Below are positions 1 through 7,446 of a stretch of 48,331 bases of DNA, one piece after another (the first letter of the stretch is position 1; every line of letters starts with the position of its first letter). Both the position numbers and the translations under genes were made by a program. The notes beneath the pieces are model-generated. The model saw only the letters and a program-made list of their open reading frames with translations, was not told the origin of the DNA and did not search any database. Source of the DNA: Clostridiales bacterium (lineage in GTDB: Bacteria; Bacillota; Clostridia; Monoglobales; Monoglobaceae); the NCBI GenBank assembly GCA_019419865.1, contig JAHZIG010000021.1:1-48331 (forward strand), written 5' to 3'.

Positions 1-12
1 GGTATACAAAGA

Positions 13-36
13 TTTTTGTTATTTCAACTGTCTACT
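13..36 (+). repeat. Left-edge copy of an inverted IS-like end
   Basis: The motif TTTTTGTTATTTCA, two variable bases, then TGTCTACT recurs as its reverse complement at 48294-48317, with 22 of 24 positions identical. At this edge the sequence continues into TTGACAGGG. The arrangement fits IS-type element ends with the element bodies lying outside the window on both sides. From memory the motif resembles the ends of IS3/IS150-group elements, but no transposase is present here to confirm that. Bases 37-92 hold nothing else recognisable. Confidence 0.4.
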
Positions 37-92
37 TGACAGGGATCTGTGCATTACGCGTAAATGGCGTAGGAGGCTTAATTTTATAGGTT

Positions 93-1532
93 TTATATTT
101 CCGACTCCGATTCGAAAAATCCGGCGAATTCTTTATAGAAAGTTTCCTCTGTGTTTCGGCCGAACATTGTCGCTCTTCCGCCGGAGAAGGAAAACTGAAA
201 GAATACCTTGCCGAGCTGTTCGCCGATAAGATTACAGCGCACGATCAGCGTGGTTTCGTCGGTCCATGCCGCCGAGTTCAGAGACGGACATTCATAGCCG
301 GGAAAGACGGTTTCTTTGTTGGAGCCGAAGTTGAATTTGACGTCGTACGTCCCCTCGGAGTTCGTTATCTTGATATACCCGTCTCCGCGGCTTGAGTATA
401 CCTCGATCTCTTTTATATTCTTATCGTTTTTGCGCATCTTAAAACGCTTATGAAAATCCATGTGAATATTATTTTCCAAAGCCGCTACGGTCAGCTTTTC
501 GGAGCGCTCCTTAAGCGCTAAAAAGTTTTCGGTTTTTTCAAGCGGCGGCGCGGCTGTTTTGCAGGTTACATATGGGAGAAGTTCTTCGGCGAAAGCGTCG
601 TAGATCTGCTGTACTCCGCCTTTCCTGTCCGTCGCGTCGGCCGTCGTGACGATTATCAGATCAAGATCCGGATAGCAGAGCGCGAGCTGTCCGGCCATTC
701 CGTAAAACATAAATCCGTTGTTCTCAAGTCGCCAGAAATAGTAACCGTAACCGTTCATTTCGGCTAAGAATCCGCCTTTTACAAACGTAGGAACATGATA
801 CGATACCGCCTCTTTTATATATTCCGCAGGAAAGCCGTTGGGCGTAGGTCTGCCGTTCGCCGCGTCTACCAACAAGGCGGCCGTTATCATCAGATCGAGC
901 GGTCTCGCTATCATTCCGGAGCCGCCCTGCGATACGCCTTGTCCGTCCGTCAAACAATACGCTTCTTTTGAGAAACCGGTATCCTTTAAAACGCCGTTTC
1001 TTATAAAATCGAGCAGTGGCTTTCCGCTTATTTTTTCGACCAAGCCCGATAACACGTGCGACGCGGAGCTGTCGTATGAGAATATCGTCCCGGGTCTGTG
1101 CGACGGAGACGCGGTAAAGAAGGATTTTACCCAATCGTCAAAGACGTCTTTTTTGTAAGTCGTAGAGCCGTATGGCGTCTGCATTCTAAGCATGTCGCGG
1201 ATCGTCGTTTGTTTTAAAAAATCGCTGAAACCGTCCGTAGGCATATATTCCGGAAAATAATCGGTAATAGGATCGCTAAGGCTTAGTTTGCCTTCCTCGA
1301 CCAGACAGCCTATCGCGAGCGAGACGAAGCTCTTTGTGCAGGAGAAAAGCCTGTGCGGCGTCTCTCGCGTAAACGGCGCGTAATACGCCTCGTAGATCAA
1401 TTTGCTGTTCCTGCTTATCAAAACGCTGTGCATATCGACTTTATCCGAGGCGAGTTTGTTCAGTACATTGATTATATATTTTGAGTCTATTCCCTGACTT
1501 TCTGGTGAATACGCCGTGTTATATTCGAACAT
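93..1532 (-). CDS. Serine hydrolase, beta-lactamase class C / penicillin-binding-like family
   Basis: A 479-residue protein of the serine beta-lactamase-like (PF00144) family, whose members include esterases, D-peptidases and carboxypeptidases. The nucleophile motif S-x-x-K is Ser64-Cys-Thr-Lys67, the tyrosine motif is Tyr153-Asp-Ser, and a Gly-Met-Ala-Gly-Gln segment near residue 280 matches the third family motif. The C-terminal ~130 residues form a second, beta-rich domain. No signal peptide or membrane segment is visible, so it is probably cytoplasmic. I chose the ATG at 1532 because GGAG lies 6 bases upstream; the open frame extends to a GTG at 1565, but that would run through the structured leader. 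Substrate cannot be told from sequence. Confidence 0.85.
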   Translation of the reverse strand: MFEYNTAYSPESQGIDSKYIINVLNKLASDKVDMHSVLISRNSKLIYEAYYAPFTRETPHRLFSCTKSFVSLAIGCLVEEGKLSLSDPITDYFPEYMPTDGFSDFLKQTTIRDMLRMQTPYGSTTYKKDVFDDWVKSFFTASPSHRPGTIFSYDSSASHVLSGLVEKISGKPLLDFIRNGVLKDTGFSKEAYCLTDGQGVSQGGSGMIARPLDLMITAALLVDAANGRPTPNGFPAEYIKEAVSYHVPTFVKGGFLAEMNGYGYYFWRLENNGFMFYGMAGQLALCYPDLDLIIVTTADATDRKGGVQQIYDAFAEELLPYVTCKTAAPPLEKTENFLALKERSEKLTVAALENNIHMDFHKRFKMRKNDKNIKEIEVYSSRGDGYIKITNSEGTYDVKFNFGSNKETVFPGYECPSLNSAAWTDETTLIVRCNLIGEQLGKVFFQFSFSGGRATMFGRNTEETFYKEFAGFFESESEI

Positions 1533-1736
1533 AATAATCTCCATTCCGCCGCCCTGCGTCGGCACAAATAGTAATGAAAGCTCTCTTATCCGCAGGGCAA
1601 GGAATGATAAGAGATTATTACGCCCATGCGCGTTTCCGAGCGCTGTATGCGAGGAAAATTTCGCGTGGGCGCTCTAATCCTGCCGGAGGCTAACGTGAAA
1701 TGTACTTTCACGTTAGGACTCCTTCCAAAAAGATGT
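1532..1736 (-). promoter_or_regulatory. Highly structured 5' leader with H-type pseudoknot and ribosome-site sequester
   Basis: In transcript order: hairpin P1 (1722-1685) has an 11-bp perfect stem, CTAACGTGAAA with its complement, plus a GGAG/CTCC base. Hairpin P2 (1671-1621) has a 10-bp outer stem with one A-C mismatch, then inner TTTCC/GGAAA and CGC/GCG stems. Hairpin P3 pairs 1614-1606 with 1590-1582 (9 bp). The 3' half of the P3 loop (GCCCTGCG, 1598-1591) is perfectly complementary to CGCAGGGC at 1558-1551, giving an H-type pseudoknot with loops of 7, 0 and 23 nt. TAATAATCTC (1620-1611) is also perfectly complementary to GAGATTATTA (1541-1532), which covers part of the ribosome site and the first start-codon base; it overlaps the P3 5' arm by four bases, so the folds compete. 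I recognise no known riboswitch class. A palindromic repeat element is the alternative. Confidence 0.6.
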
Positions 1737-1742
1737 AGTAAT

Positions 1743-1771
1743 ATTATACCGCAGCATGATATCCGGGTCAA
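1743..1771 (-). promoter_or_regulatory. Sigma-A promoter for the structured leader and serine hydrolase
   Basis: On the minus strand TTGACC (1771-1766), a 17-bp spacer and a perfect TATAAT (1748-1743) are present. Transcription would start near 1736, just before the first leader hairpin. The promoter lies between dinB and the hydrolase, so the hydrolase can be expressed independently of dinB. Confidence 0.75.
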
Positions 1772-1859
1772 GATTTCCGGGGTAATATAGCGCGCTCGTT
1801 TCGTATAATATTTGCTCTCTAAGTCCTATTATTTACAGATTATCTTCGGTAAATGTATG

Positions 1860-3095
1860 TCAGACGTCGTATCCGCTGTTTGGAAGGAGGGTTTTGTTAT
1901 GACGCGCCGGCAGTTTTATATCCGTCAGCATCCTTGCGGGAAGGACCGAGTTTTTGCCGAATCTGTCGTTTATGCTGTCTATAGTTCGTTCTAAAGTATC
2001 GATTTTTACAAAACGATTGTGGTTATAGCTCAGGTCGAGCTGTATAGGATCGGAGTCGGGCAGGAGCGATATCGCGCGTATAGTCAGAGCGCGAACGTCT
2101 TTTTCCCAATCGTATCTTTTACGAAACAGTTTGAACCCCGCCTCGGCTAAGGCTTTGCCGCTATGGGTGGGCTTTATCGGCGTTTGATATTGTTTGACTG
2201 TAAGGTCCGTATCCTTTACGGCTATCTGAACTCCGCCCGCGTTGAAGTTGTTTTGTCTCAGTCTATAGGCGACCTGCCTTGAAAGCTCCGAGAGCACGTA
2301 CCATACCTCGTTATCTTCGGAGAGATCGAGGCGGCACGTGATCCCGCGGCCGATCGATTTAATCGGCGTCGTATATGAAAAAAGTTTTACCGCGGAGTCT
2401 TCAAGTCCGTTGGCGTAGCGCCAGAGCGTCTCGCCGGCTACTCCCAGTCTTCGTTTTAAAAAGTCGGGGTCGGCGTTCGCTATGTCGCCTATTGTGTTTA
2501 TGTGATATTTGCCGAGAGTTTTGGCTGTGGAACGTCCAACGCCCAGCATCTTGTCCGCGGAAAGCCCCCATATTTTTTCCTTGAACGAATCCTTTTTTAT
2601 TTCTGTGACCGCGTCCGGCTTTTTTAGATCGCTGCCCAATTTGGCGAACACCTTGTTGAACGATACTCCCACGGAGACGGTAAGCCCCATCTCCTTTTTT
2701 ACCGTTCTTCTTATGTTATCGGCTATAGCCGTTCCGTCGCCGTAGATCAGCCTGCTGCCGGTAACGTCGAGCCACGCCTCGTCTATCCCGAAAGGCTCTA
2801 TCATATCCGTATAGCGGCAGTATATTTCCATGACCTGCTTCGAGTATTTTATATAATTATCAAAATTCGGCGGAACGATTATCAGCTTCGGACATTTTTG
2901 CTTGGCCTTCCATATAACCTCGCCGGTTTTAACTCCCATCGCCTTCGCGGCTTCGTTTTTCGCGAGGACTATCCCATGCCTGTCGCTCGTATTTCCGCAG
3001 ACCGCGACGTATTTCCCTCTCAGCTTGGGATTTAGCATACATTCCACCGAGGCGTAAAAATTGTTTAGATCGCTATGCAATATTACTCGTTCCAT
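1860..3095 (-). CDS. dinB: DNA polymerase IV (Y-family translesion polymerase)
   Basis: A 411-residue Y-family polymerase for error-prone bypass of DNA lesions. The first metal-binding motif is visible at the N-terminus (Ser-Asp-Leu-Asn-Asn-Phe-Tyr-Ala-Ser-Val-Glu, Asp9), and the palm motif Ile-Asp-Glu-Ala-Trp-Leu-Asp-Val near residue 105 carries the catalytic Asp-Glu. Helix-hairpin-helix thumb and little-finger regions follow. The length is normal. The N-terminal sequence is more typical of the Firmicute lesion-bypass branch than of a housekeeping polymerase. The ATG at 3095 has GGAGGG about 7 bases upstream. It is divergent from the XRE/ImmA pair, with a palindromic operator in its promoter spacer, suggesting damage-inducible control. 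Confidence 0.93.
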   Translation of the reverse strand: MERVILHSDLNNFYASVECMLNPKLRGKYVAVCGNTSDRHGIVLAKNEAAKAMGVKTGEVIWKAKQKCPKLIIVPPNFDNYIKYSKQVMEIYCRYTDMIEPFGIDEAWLDVTGSRLIYGDGTAIADNIRRTVKKEMGLTVSVGVSFNKVFAKLGSDLKKPDAVTEIKKDSFKEKIWGLSADKMLGVGRSTAKTLGKYHINTIGDIANADPDFLKRRLGVAGETLWRYANGLEDSAVKLFSYTTPIKSIGRGITCRLDLSEDNEVWYVLSELSRQVAYRLRQNNFNAGGVQIAVKDTDLTVKQYQTPIKPTHSGKALAEAGFKLFRKRYDWEKDVRALTIRAISLLPDSDPIQLDLSYNHNRFVKIDTLERTIDSINDRFGKNSVLPARMLTDIKLPARHNKTLLPNSGYDV

Positions 3096-3259
3096 TTTAA
3101 TCGCCCTCCAATCGATCTACTTAGCGCAGTAGAACGCTTTCCGCATCAAAACGCAATATTTTATAAGCGACGGCCGAAGCCGACGGCGAAATATAACCGC
3201 GGCGCGTTATTAAAACCTGATCCTAAGCGGCTCTAAATAAATTTATTTCAGCTTATTTG

Positions 3260-3312
3260 TTGACTTTGCGGCGCGGCTATGTTATATTAAGCGTGTGAGG
3301 AATGTTTGTTCC
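3260..3312 (+). promoter_or_regulatory. Promoter and operator of the XRE regulator
   Basis: TTGACT (3260-3265), a 17-bp spacer and TATATT (3283-3288) form a sigma-A promoter on the plus strand, with a start near 3295. Directly downstream is the imperfect palindrome GGAATGTTTGTTCC (3299-3312), placed to block initiation. Its right half matches the perfect site at 3331-3344; the two centres are 32 bp apart, about three helical turns. Confidence 0.65.
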
Positions 3313-3322
3313 TGTTAAATAT

Positions 3323-3351
3323 ATAATATAGGAACATTTGTTCCTTGTCAA
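3323..3351 (-). promoter_or_regulatory. dinB-side promoter with SOS-like palindrome in the spacer
   Basis: On the minus strand TTGACA (3351-3346), 17 bp and TATTAT (3328-3323) form a promoter pointing to dinB. The spacer is almost filled by the perfect palindrome GGAACATTTGTTCC (3331-3344). This contains GAAC-N4-GTTC, the known core of Firmicute LexA boxes, but could equally be the operator of the neighbouring XRE protein. The leader to dinB would be about 220 nt. Confidence 0.65.
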
Positions 3352-3421
3352 GAGGGAATTAAAGTAAATATTAAAAAGCCGGGCGAAGCGCCGGAGAGAT
3401 ATTATAAGAGGGGTGATCAAT

Positions 3422-3751
3422 ATGACGCTGTCCGAAAAATTAAAGGAACTTAGAATAAATAAAAATTTATCTCAGTACGAGCTTGCAAAAGAGCTTGGAA
3501 TAACGTCGAGGGCGATCAGAAATTATGAAAGCGGCGAGCGCGCGCCGAGGACGGACGTTTTGAAAAAATACGGCGAATATTTTAAAATATCCTACGATTA
3601 TTTTTTCGACGATAAGGAAGGCGACGCGGACGAGATCGAGGATATAATACTCAGACTCAACACGCTGTTTGCCGGAGGCAAGCTGGATAAAGAGAGTAAG
3701 GAAAAGGTTATGATCGCGATCAAAGAGATATATGAGGAATCGCTTGATTAG
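3422..3751 (+). CDS. XRE-family helix-turn-helix transcriptional regulator
   Basis: A 109-residue protein with an N-terminal Cro/C1-type helix-turn-helix (about residues 4-58, including Ser-Gln-Tyr-Glu-Leu-Ala-Lys and the recognition region Arg-Ala-Ile-Arg-Asn-Tyr-Glu) and an acidic C-terminal tail of about 45 residues, probably for dimerisation or peptidase recognition. AGGGGTG lies 7-8 bases before the ATG at 3422; a GTG nine bases upstream overlaps that site and is less likely. The downstream metallopeptidase gene is 24 bp away. In the known ImmR/ImmA and DdrO/IrrE pairs the peptidase cleaves or inactivates the XRE repressor; the same relation is inferred here. It probably binds the palindromes in front of it. 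Confidence 0.88.
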   Translation: MTLSEKLKELRINKNLSQYELAKELGITSRAIRNYESGERAPRTDVLKKYGEYFKISYDYFFDDKEGDADEIEDIILRLNTLFAGGKLDKESKEKVMIAIKEIYEESLD

Positions 3752-3775
3752 CTTCGGTCGGAGAGAGGGTTTATA

Positions 3776-4249
3776 ATGGAGTATATTGTAGAGCTTGTAC
3801 GCAAGACGATTGAAAAATATAATACTCGAAATCCCTTTGAGATTTGCCGTGAGGCCGGAATAGGAGTTAAGTTTAAGGATATTGGAAATTTAAAGGGATT
3901 TTACAGCGTAATAAATAAGAGGACGTATATAGTTATAAACGATTCGATTTCGGATAAAGAGGCGGAGCTTGTTTGCGCGCATGAGCTTGGACATCACCTG
4001 CTGCACGATTATCTTGCCGATAATCCTGTGATCAGAGAGATTTCCTTTTACGATCCTCAGACGCGTCCGGAGCTGGAAGCCAACGTATTTGCGGCCGAGC
4101 TTTTGATAGCGGACGACGAGATGCTCGAGCTTGTAAACTCTGATTATACGCTGAAGCAGATCGCGGCTATTTTAGGATACGATCTAAATATAGTGAAGAT
4201 AAAGTTAAAATATATGGGGATAAACGGCGAGTATAAATCGGATTTGTAA
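3776..4249 (+). CDS. ImmA/IrrE-family metallo-endopeptidase
   Basis: A 157-residue M78-type zinc peptidase. The metal-binding motif His69-Glu-Leu-Gly-His73-His is clear, with a third-ligand candidate glutamate in Glu-Leu-Glu-Ala-Asn-Val-Phe-Ala-Ala-Glu about 30 residues later. This is the standard arrangement of ImmA (which cleaves the ImmR repressor of ICEBs1) and of IrrE/PprI (which cleaves DdrO after DNA damage). A helix-turn-helix-like segment lies near the C-terminus. It is co-transcribed with the XRE regulator. No integrase or conjugation genes are nearby, which argues against a simple mobile-element immunity switch. Confidence 0.88.
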   Translation: MEYIVELVRKTIEKYNTRNPFEICREAGIGVKFKDIGNLKGFYSVINKRTYIVINDSISDKEAELVCAHELGHHLLHDYLADNPVIREISFYDPQTRPELEANVFAAELLIADDEMLELVNSDYTLKQIAAILGYDLNIVKIKLKYMGINGEYKSDL

Positions 4250-4319
4250 AAGTCGTCGACGCTCGGCTTTTGTTCGGCTACAGTTTGAGTATGGTTTAGT
4301 TTATATATAATTTCTTGCT

Positions 4320-4385
4320 GTTTTACGAGGCGGATCGCTAATGCGCGAGGATGTAAAACGGCGTAGCTGTATTTGTTTTAGCTAC
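4320..4385 (+). other. Gene-free stretch 4250-4507 with two weak inverted repeats
   Basis: No gene is supported between the peptidase stop at 4249 and the promoter at 4508. It holds GTTTTAC (4320-4326) with GTAAAAC (4353-4359), and GTAGCT (4363-4368) with AGCTAC (4380-4385). Neither is followed by a proper T-run, so a terminator for the XRE/ImmA operon is possible but not convincing. Confidence 0.3.
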
Positions 4386-4507
4386 AAATGGTTTGGTTAT
4401 ATATTGACGCGCTTTTTAATTATGTAATAAAAACGTCTATTTTGTAGAAAAGATATTTACTTTTCAATTAATATAAATTATAATGTATTAGTAATTTTAA
4501 CGTTGAA

Positions 4508-4536
4508 TTGACAAGGCGCTTTTTAGAATATAGAAT
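4508..4536 (+). promoter_or_regulatory. Sigma-A promoter of the c-di-GMP operon
   Basis: TTGACA (4508-4513), a 17-bp spacer and TAGAAT (4531-4536). The start would be near 4543, leaving a leader of about 110 nt. In the leader ATTATT (4543-4548) and CGCG (4550-4553) can pair with AATAAT (4610-4615) and CGCG (4603-4606), enclosing a GC-rich interior. The known c-di-GMP riboswitch consensus is not apparent in it. Confidence 0.7.
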
Positions 4537-4652
4537 TTATCTATTATTACGCGTCGGCGATAGAATATGTTGGGGCGCTCGGAAAGGCTCGGCAATAGCG
4601 GGCGCGAGAAATAATATGGTAAAAATACGGCTGTCAAAGGAGATGGAATACG

Positions 4653-5930
4653 ATGAGCGATCTTACAAATCCAAAGTTCTATCTGGAAAATATGCCGGTA
4701 GCGTACTGCGTAATAAAAATAGTAACGGACGACAAAGGAAACCCTATAGATTTTGTTTTTACATATTCCAATAAGGCTCACGCCGAGCTTGAAGGCGTTT
4801 TTGAGGGAACTTTTATAGGAAAATCGTTTTTCAAGTTATTTGATAACGCAAATGAAAGATTGGCTCCATATTACGATACGGCGTTTAACGGGGAAGAACA
4901 CGTTATCAGCGAATACAATCCAAACACCGACAAGCATTTATTGATCCATACGTATCAACTGAAAAAAGGATTCTGCGGCTGCGTGCTAATGGATATTACC
5001 GAGAGCCGAAAGGCGGAGCTTAGGTTTGATCAAGAGCGCGAGAAGGTAAATTTTTTGCTCGAATTTACGACAGATATTATTTTCGAGTATGATGTGAGTT
5101 CCAAATCGCTGATCTATAGTATGGGCGGATATAGATACAGAACGACCGGGCGAATAGATAAATGTCCGCAGGGCTTGGTCGACCGGAAGATCATATTAGA
5201 AAAGGATGCGGAGACGCTCGGCAACGTTATTAAGGAAATGGAAGCGGAGAGGGAAACGATAAACTTTGAGCTTCAGGCGTGTTTGGATGAGAGCGGAGAA
5301 TATAAGTGGTACATGGTCAGTTGCTGTAAGTATATTGAGCGCTATACGGAACACGCGTGCGTGGTGGGCTGTCTCAGAAATATAGAGTCGTTTATACAGC
5401 GGCAGAAGATGCTGCAAAAGGACGCGATGTACGACCCGATGCTCAGGGAGATCTATAACGTCAAGACTGGCAGAGAGCTGGTTGCTAACGAACTTAAAAA
5501 GGATATTACGGACGGCTGGAATATAATGTTTTTGATGGATTTAGACGATTTTAAACGTATAAACGACGCTTTCGGACATCAAAAGGGCGACGAGGCCTTA
5601 GCGAAGTTTGCCGAGGTCATAAAGCGCGCGTTCAGAAAGAGAGACATCGTCTACAGACTGGGCGGCGACGAATTTATATGTTTTACAAGGAGCGAGGACG
5701 ATCCTGAACAGACGATAAAAAACGCTATGGACAGACTGTATGGAAAGATCGACGAGGTAAACGCCGAGATCAGCGAGGAAGGGTATAATCTGCAATGCAG
5801 CGTGGGGATATTTGTTACCAATAAAAGGGTTTTATATAAGGATTTTTATGAAATGTCCGACAAGGCTTTGTATAAAGCGAAGCAAGATGGAAAAAATAGG
5901 TACAGCGTGATATACGACGTTAAACGGTAA
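4653..5930 (+). CDS. Sensor diguanylate cyclase (PAS-like domains + GGDEF)
   Basis: A 425-residue cytoplasmic protein that should make cyclic di-GMP from two GTP. The N-terminal ~110 residues form a PAS-like fold (Pro-Val-Ala-Tyr-Cys-Val-Ile-Lys), and a second PAS-like segment spans about 125-250. The C-terminal GGDEF domain has the intact active site Gly-Gly-Asp-Glu-Phe at 337-341, the metal/substrate region Asp-Leu-Asp-Asp-Phe-Lys, and an Arg-Lys-Arg-Asp (RxxD) inhibitory site five residues before the active site. So it is likely active and product-inhibited. AAAGGAG precedes the ATG. It is first in an operon with an HD-GYP phosphodiesterase only 21 bp downstream. Confidence 0.92.
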   Translation: MSDLTNPKFYLENMPVAYCVIKIVTDDKGNPIDFVFTYSNKAHAELEGVFEGTFIGKSFFKLFDNANERLAPYYDTAFNGEEHVISEYNPNTDKHLLIHTYQLKKGFCGCVLMDITESRKAELRFDQEREKVNFLLEFTTDIIFEYDVSSKSLIYSMGGYRYRTTGRIDKCPQGLVDRKIILEKDAETLGNVIKEMEAERETINFELQACLDESGEYKWYMVSCCKYIERYTEHACVVGCLRNIESFIQRQKMLQKDAMYDPMLREIYNVKTGRELVANELKKDITDGWNIMFLMDLDDFKRINDAFGHQKGDEALAKFAEVIKRAFRKRDIVYRLGGDEFICFTRSEDDPEQTIKNAMDRLYGKIDEVNAEISEEGYNLQCSVGIFVTNKRVLYKDFYEMSDKALYKAKQDGKNRYSVIYDVKR

Positions 5931-5951
5931 TATTGTAAGAGGAGGCGAAAG

Positions 5952-7037
5952 ATGAAAGAATACGAGCCTTTAAAACAAAGAGAAGTCGTACCCGACACGA
6001 TTTTGATCGCCGACGACGACGAGATCAACAGAGCGATACTCAACGAGATATTTAAGGATACCTACAGGATCGAAGAGGCGGAAAACGGAGAGGAATGTCT
6101 TAAAAAGCTTTTGGCGCAGAAGGAGCGCATATGCGCGCTGCTGCTCGACGTGGTGATGCCCGTTATGGACGGACTTCAGCTCTTGAAGGAGTTAAAGGAT
6201 AGAAATTTACCCGAACTTATCCCCATATTTTTGATCACTGCGGAGGCAAATGAACGGATCATAAAAGAGGGATACGATCTGGGAGTTATGGACGTTATCG
6301 TAAAACCTGTGACGCCGCATATTGTACGCAGGCGCGTCGATTCGATAGTAGAATTGTTTGTTTCAAGAAGAAAAATGCGCCGGATCGTGCAGCGTCAAAA
6401 TATGGAGCTGATCGATAAAGACGTTGAGATCATGCGCCTTAATATGGGAATGGTGGAAGCGCTCGCTACCGCGATAGAGTTTAGAAGCGGAGAGTCGGGA
6501 GAACACGTTCAAAGAATAAGCGGCATAACCAGATATCTGTTAAAAACTACGCGTTTAGGCGAGGGGATATCCGATGAAGCCGTCGAATTGATATCCATGG
6601 CGTCCATAATGCACGATATTGGAAAGATCGCGATCGACGACGCTATTTTAAATAAGCCGGGACGTCTTACGCCTGACGAATACGAGATCATGAAGACGCA
6701 TACCACTCAGGGAGCGCATCTTTTGGAGAAGATCACTCAACTTAGAAATCATAAGGTCTTTGGTTACGCCTACGATATTGCGCTGCATCATCATGAGCGC
6801 TGGGACGGCCGAGGTTATCCAGAGGGACTTAAGGGAAACGATATATCTATATGGTCGCAGATAGTTTCATTAGCCGACGTTTACGACGCGTTGATCAGCA
6901 AGAGGGTATATAAAGACGAGTACAGTCCCGAAAGGACGCTTAAGATGATTTGCGGCGGTGAATGCGGCGAATTTAATCCTGAGCTTCTTAAGCAGTTCGT
7001 CAATTCGGAAAATGAAATCAGGGAGCTTTTTTATTAG
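5952..7037 (+). CDS. Response regulator with HD-GYP c-di-GMP phosphodiesterase domain
   Basis: A 361-residue two-domain protein. Residues ~15-135 form a receiver with the acidic Asp-Asp-Asp triplet, phospho-acceptor Asp in Leu-Leu-Leu-Asp-Val-Val-Met-Pro, and the conserved Lys-Pro near the end. A short coiled linker leads to an HD-GYP domain: His-Asp-Ile-Gly-Lys near 221 and His-His-His-Glu-Arg-Trp-Asp-Gly-Arg-Gly-Tyr-Pro near 280. HD-GYP proteins hydrolyse c-di-GMP, so phosphorylation here would switch breakdown of the product of the upstream cyclase. GGAGG precedes the ATG. Confidence 0.93.
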   Translation: MKEYEPLKQREVVPDTILIADDDEINRAILNEIFKDTYRIEEAENGEECLKKLLAQKERICALLLDVVMPVMDGLQLLKELKDRNLPELIPIFLITAEANERIIKEGYDLGVMDVIVKPVTPHIVRRRVDSIVELFVSRRKMRRIVQRQNMELIDKDVEIMRLNMGMVEALATAIEFRSGESGEHVQRISGITRYLLKTTRLGEGISDEAVELISMASIMHDIGKIAIDDAILNKPGRLTPDEYEIMKTHTTQGAHLLEKITQLRNHKVFGYAYDIALHHHERWDGRGYPEGLKGNDISIWSQIVSLADVYDALISKRVYKDEYSPERTLKMICGGECGEFNPELLKQFVNSENEIRELFY

Positions 7038-7065
7038 ATGAAGTTGTTAAACGGGGAGAATAAAT

Positions 7066-7446
7066 ATGAAGAAAGAAATAATGGAGAAGCTGAGGCGGGT
7101 CGGAGTCGATACGGAAAGCGCTATCGAGCGGTTTATGGGTAACGAGGCGCTGTATACCAAGTTCGCGATCAGGTTTATAGACGATAAGAATTACGAGGCG
7201 CTCGCTAACGCGCTGGAAACTGGAGACGGGAAAAACGCGTTTGCGGCGGCGCATACGTTAAAGGGGACTTGCGGCAATTTGTCGTTCATTAGCCTATACC
7301 GTGCGGCGTCGGAGTTGGTAGAACCGCTGCGCGGCGGGGATATGGAGTCGGCGCGTGAAAAACTGCCGGAATTTGCAGGGCGCTACGACGAATTAATAGA
7401 GATTCTCAGGGAGTGGAAAGATGAAGAAGAAAGAGCGCGGGTATAA
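7066..7446 (+). CDS. Hpt (histidine phosphotransfer) protein
   Basis: A 126-residue all-helical phosphotransfer protein. The phospho-accepting His is near residue 63 in Ala-His-Thr-Leu-Lys-Gly-Thr-Cys-Gly-Asn-Leu, the standard Hpt motif. It lies 28 bp after the HD-GYP regulator, and its last 26 bp overlap the start of the hybrid kinase gene, which indicates translational coupling. In a phosphorelay it would carry phosphate from the kinase's receiver domain to a terminal receiver; the HD-GYP regulator next door is the obvious candidate. Confidence 0.88.
   Translation: MKKEIMEKLRRVGVDTESAIERFMGNEALYTKFAIRFIDDKNYEALANALETGDGKNAFAAAHTLKGTCGNLSFISLYRAASELVEPLRGGDMESAREKLPEFAGRYDELIEILREWKDEEERARV

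Noticed and set aside
1582..1614. SAM riboswitch suggested by CTCTTATC
   Set aside because: The rest of the SAM-I core is absent; the sequence is explained by the pseudoknot hairpin.
3413..3421. GTG start for the XRE regulator
   Set aside because: It overlaps the AGGGGTG ribosome site that serves the ATG at 3422.
4543..4652. GEMM c-di-GMP riboswitch before the cyclase
   Set aside because: The conserved core of GEMM-I/II is not recognisable, so only a generic folded leader can be supported.
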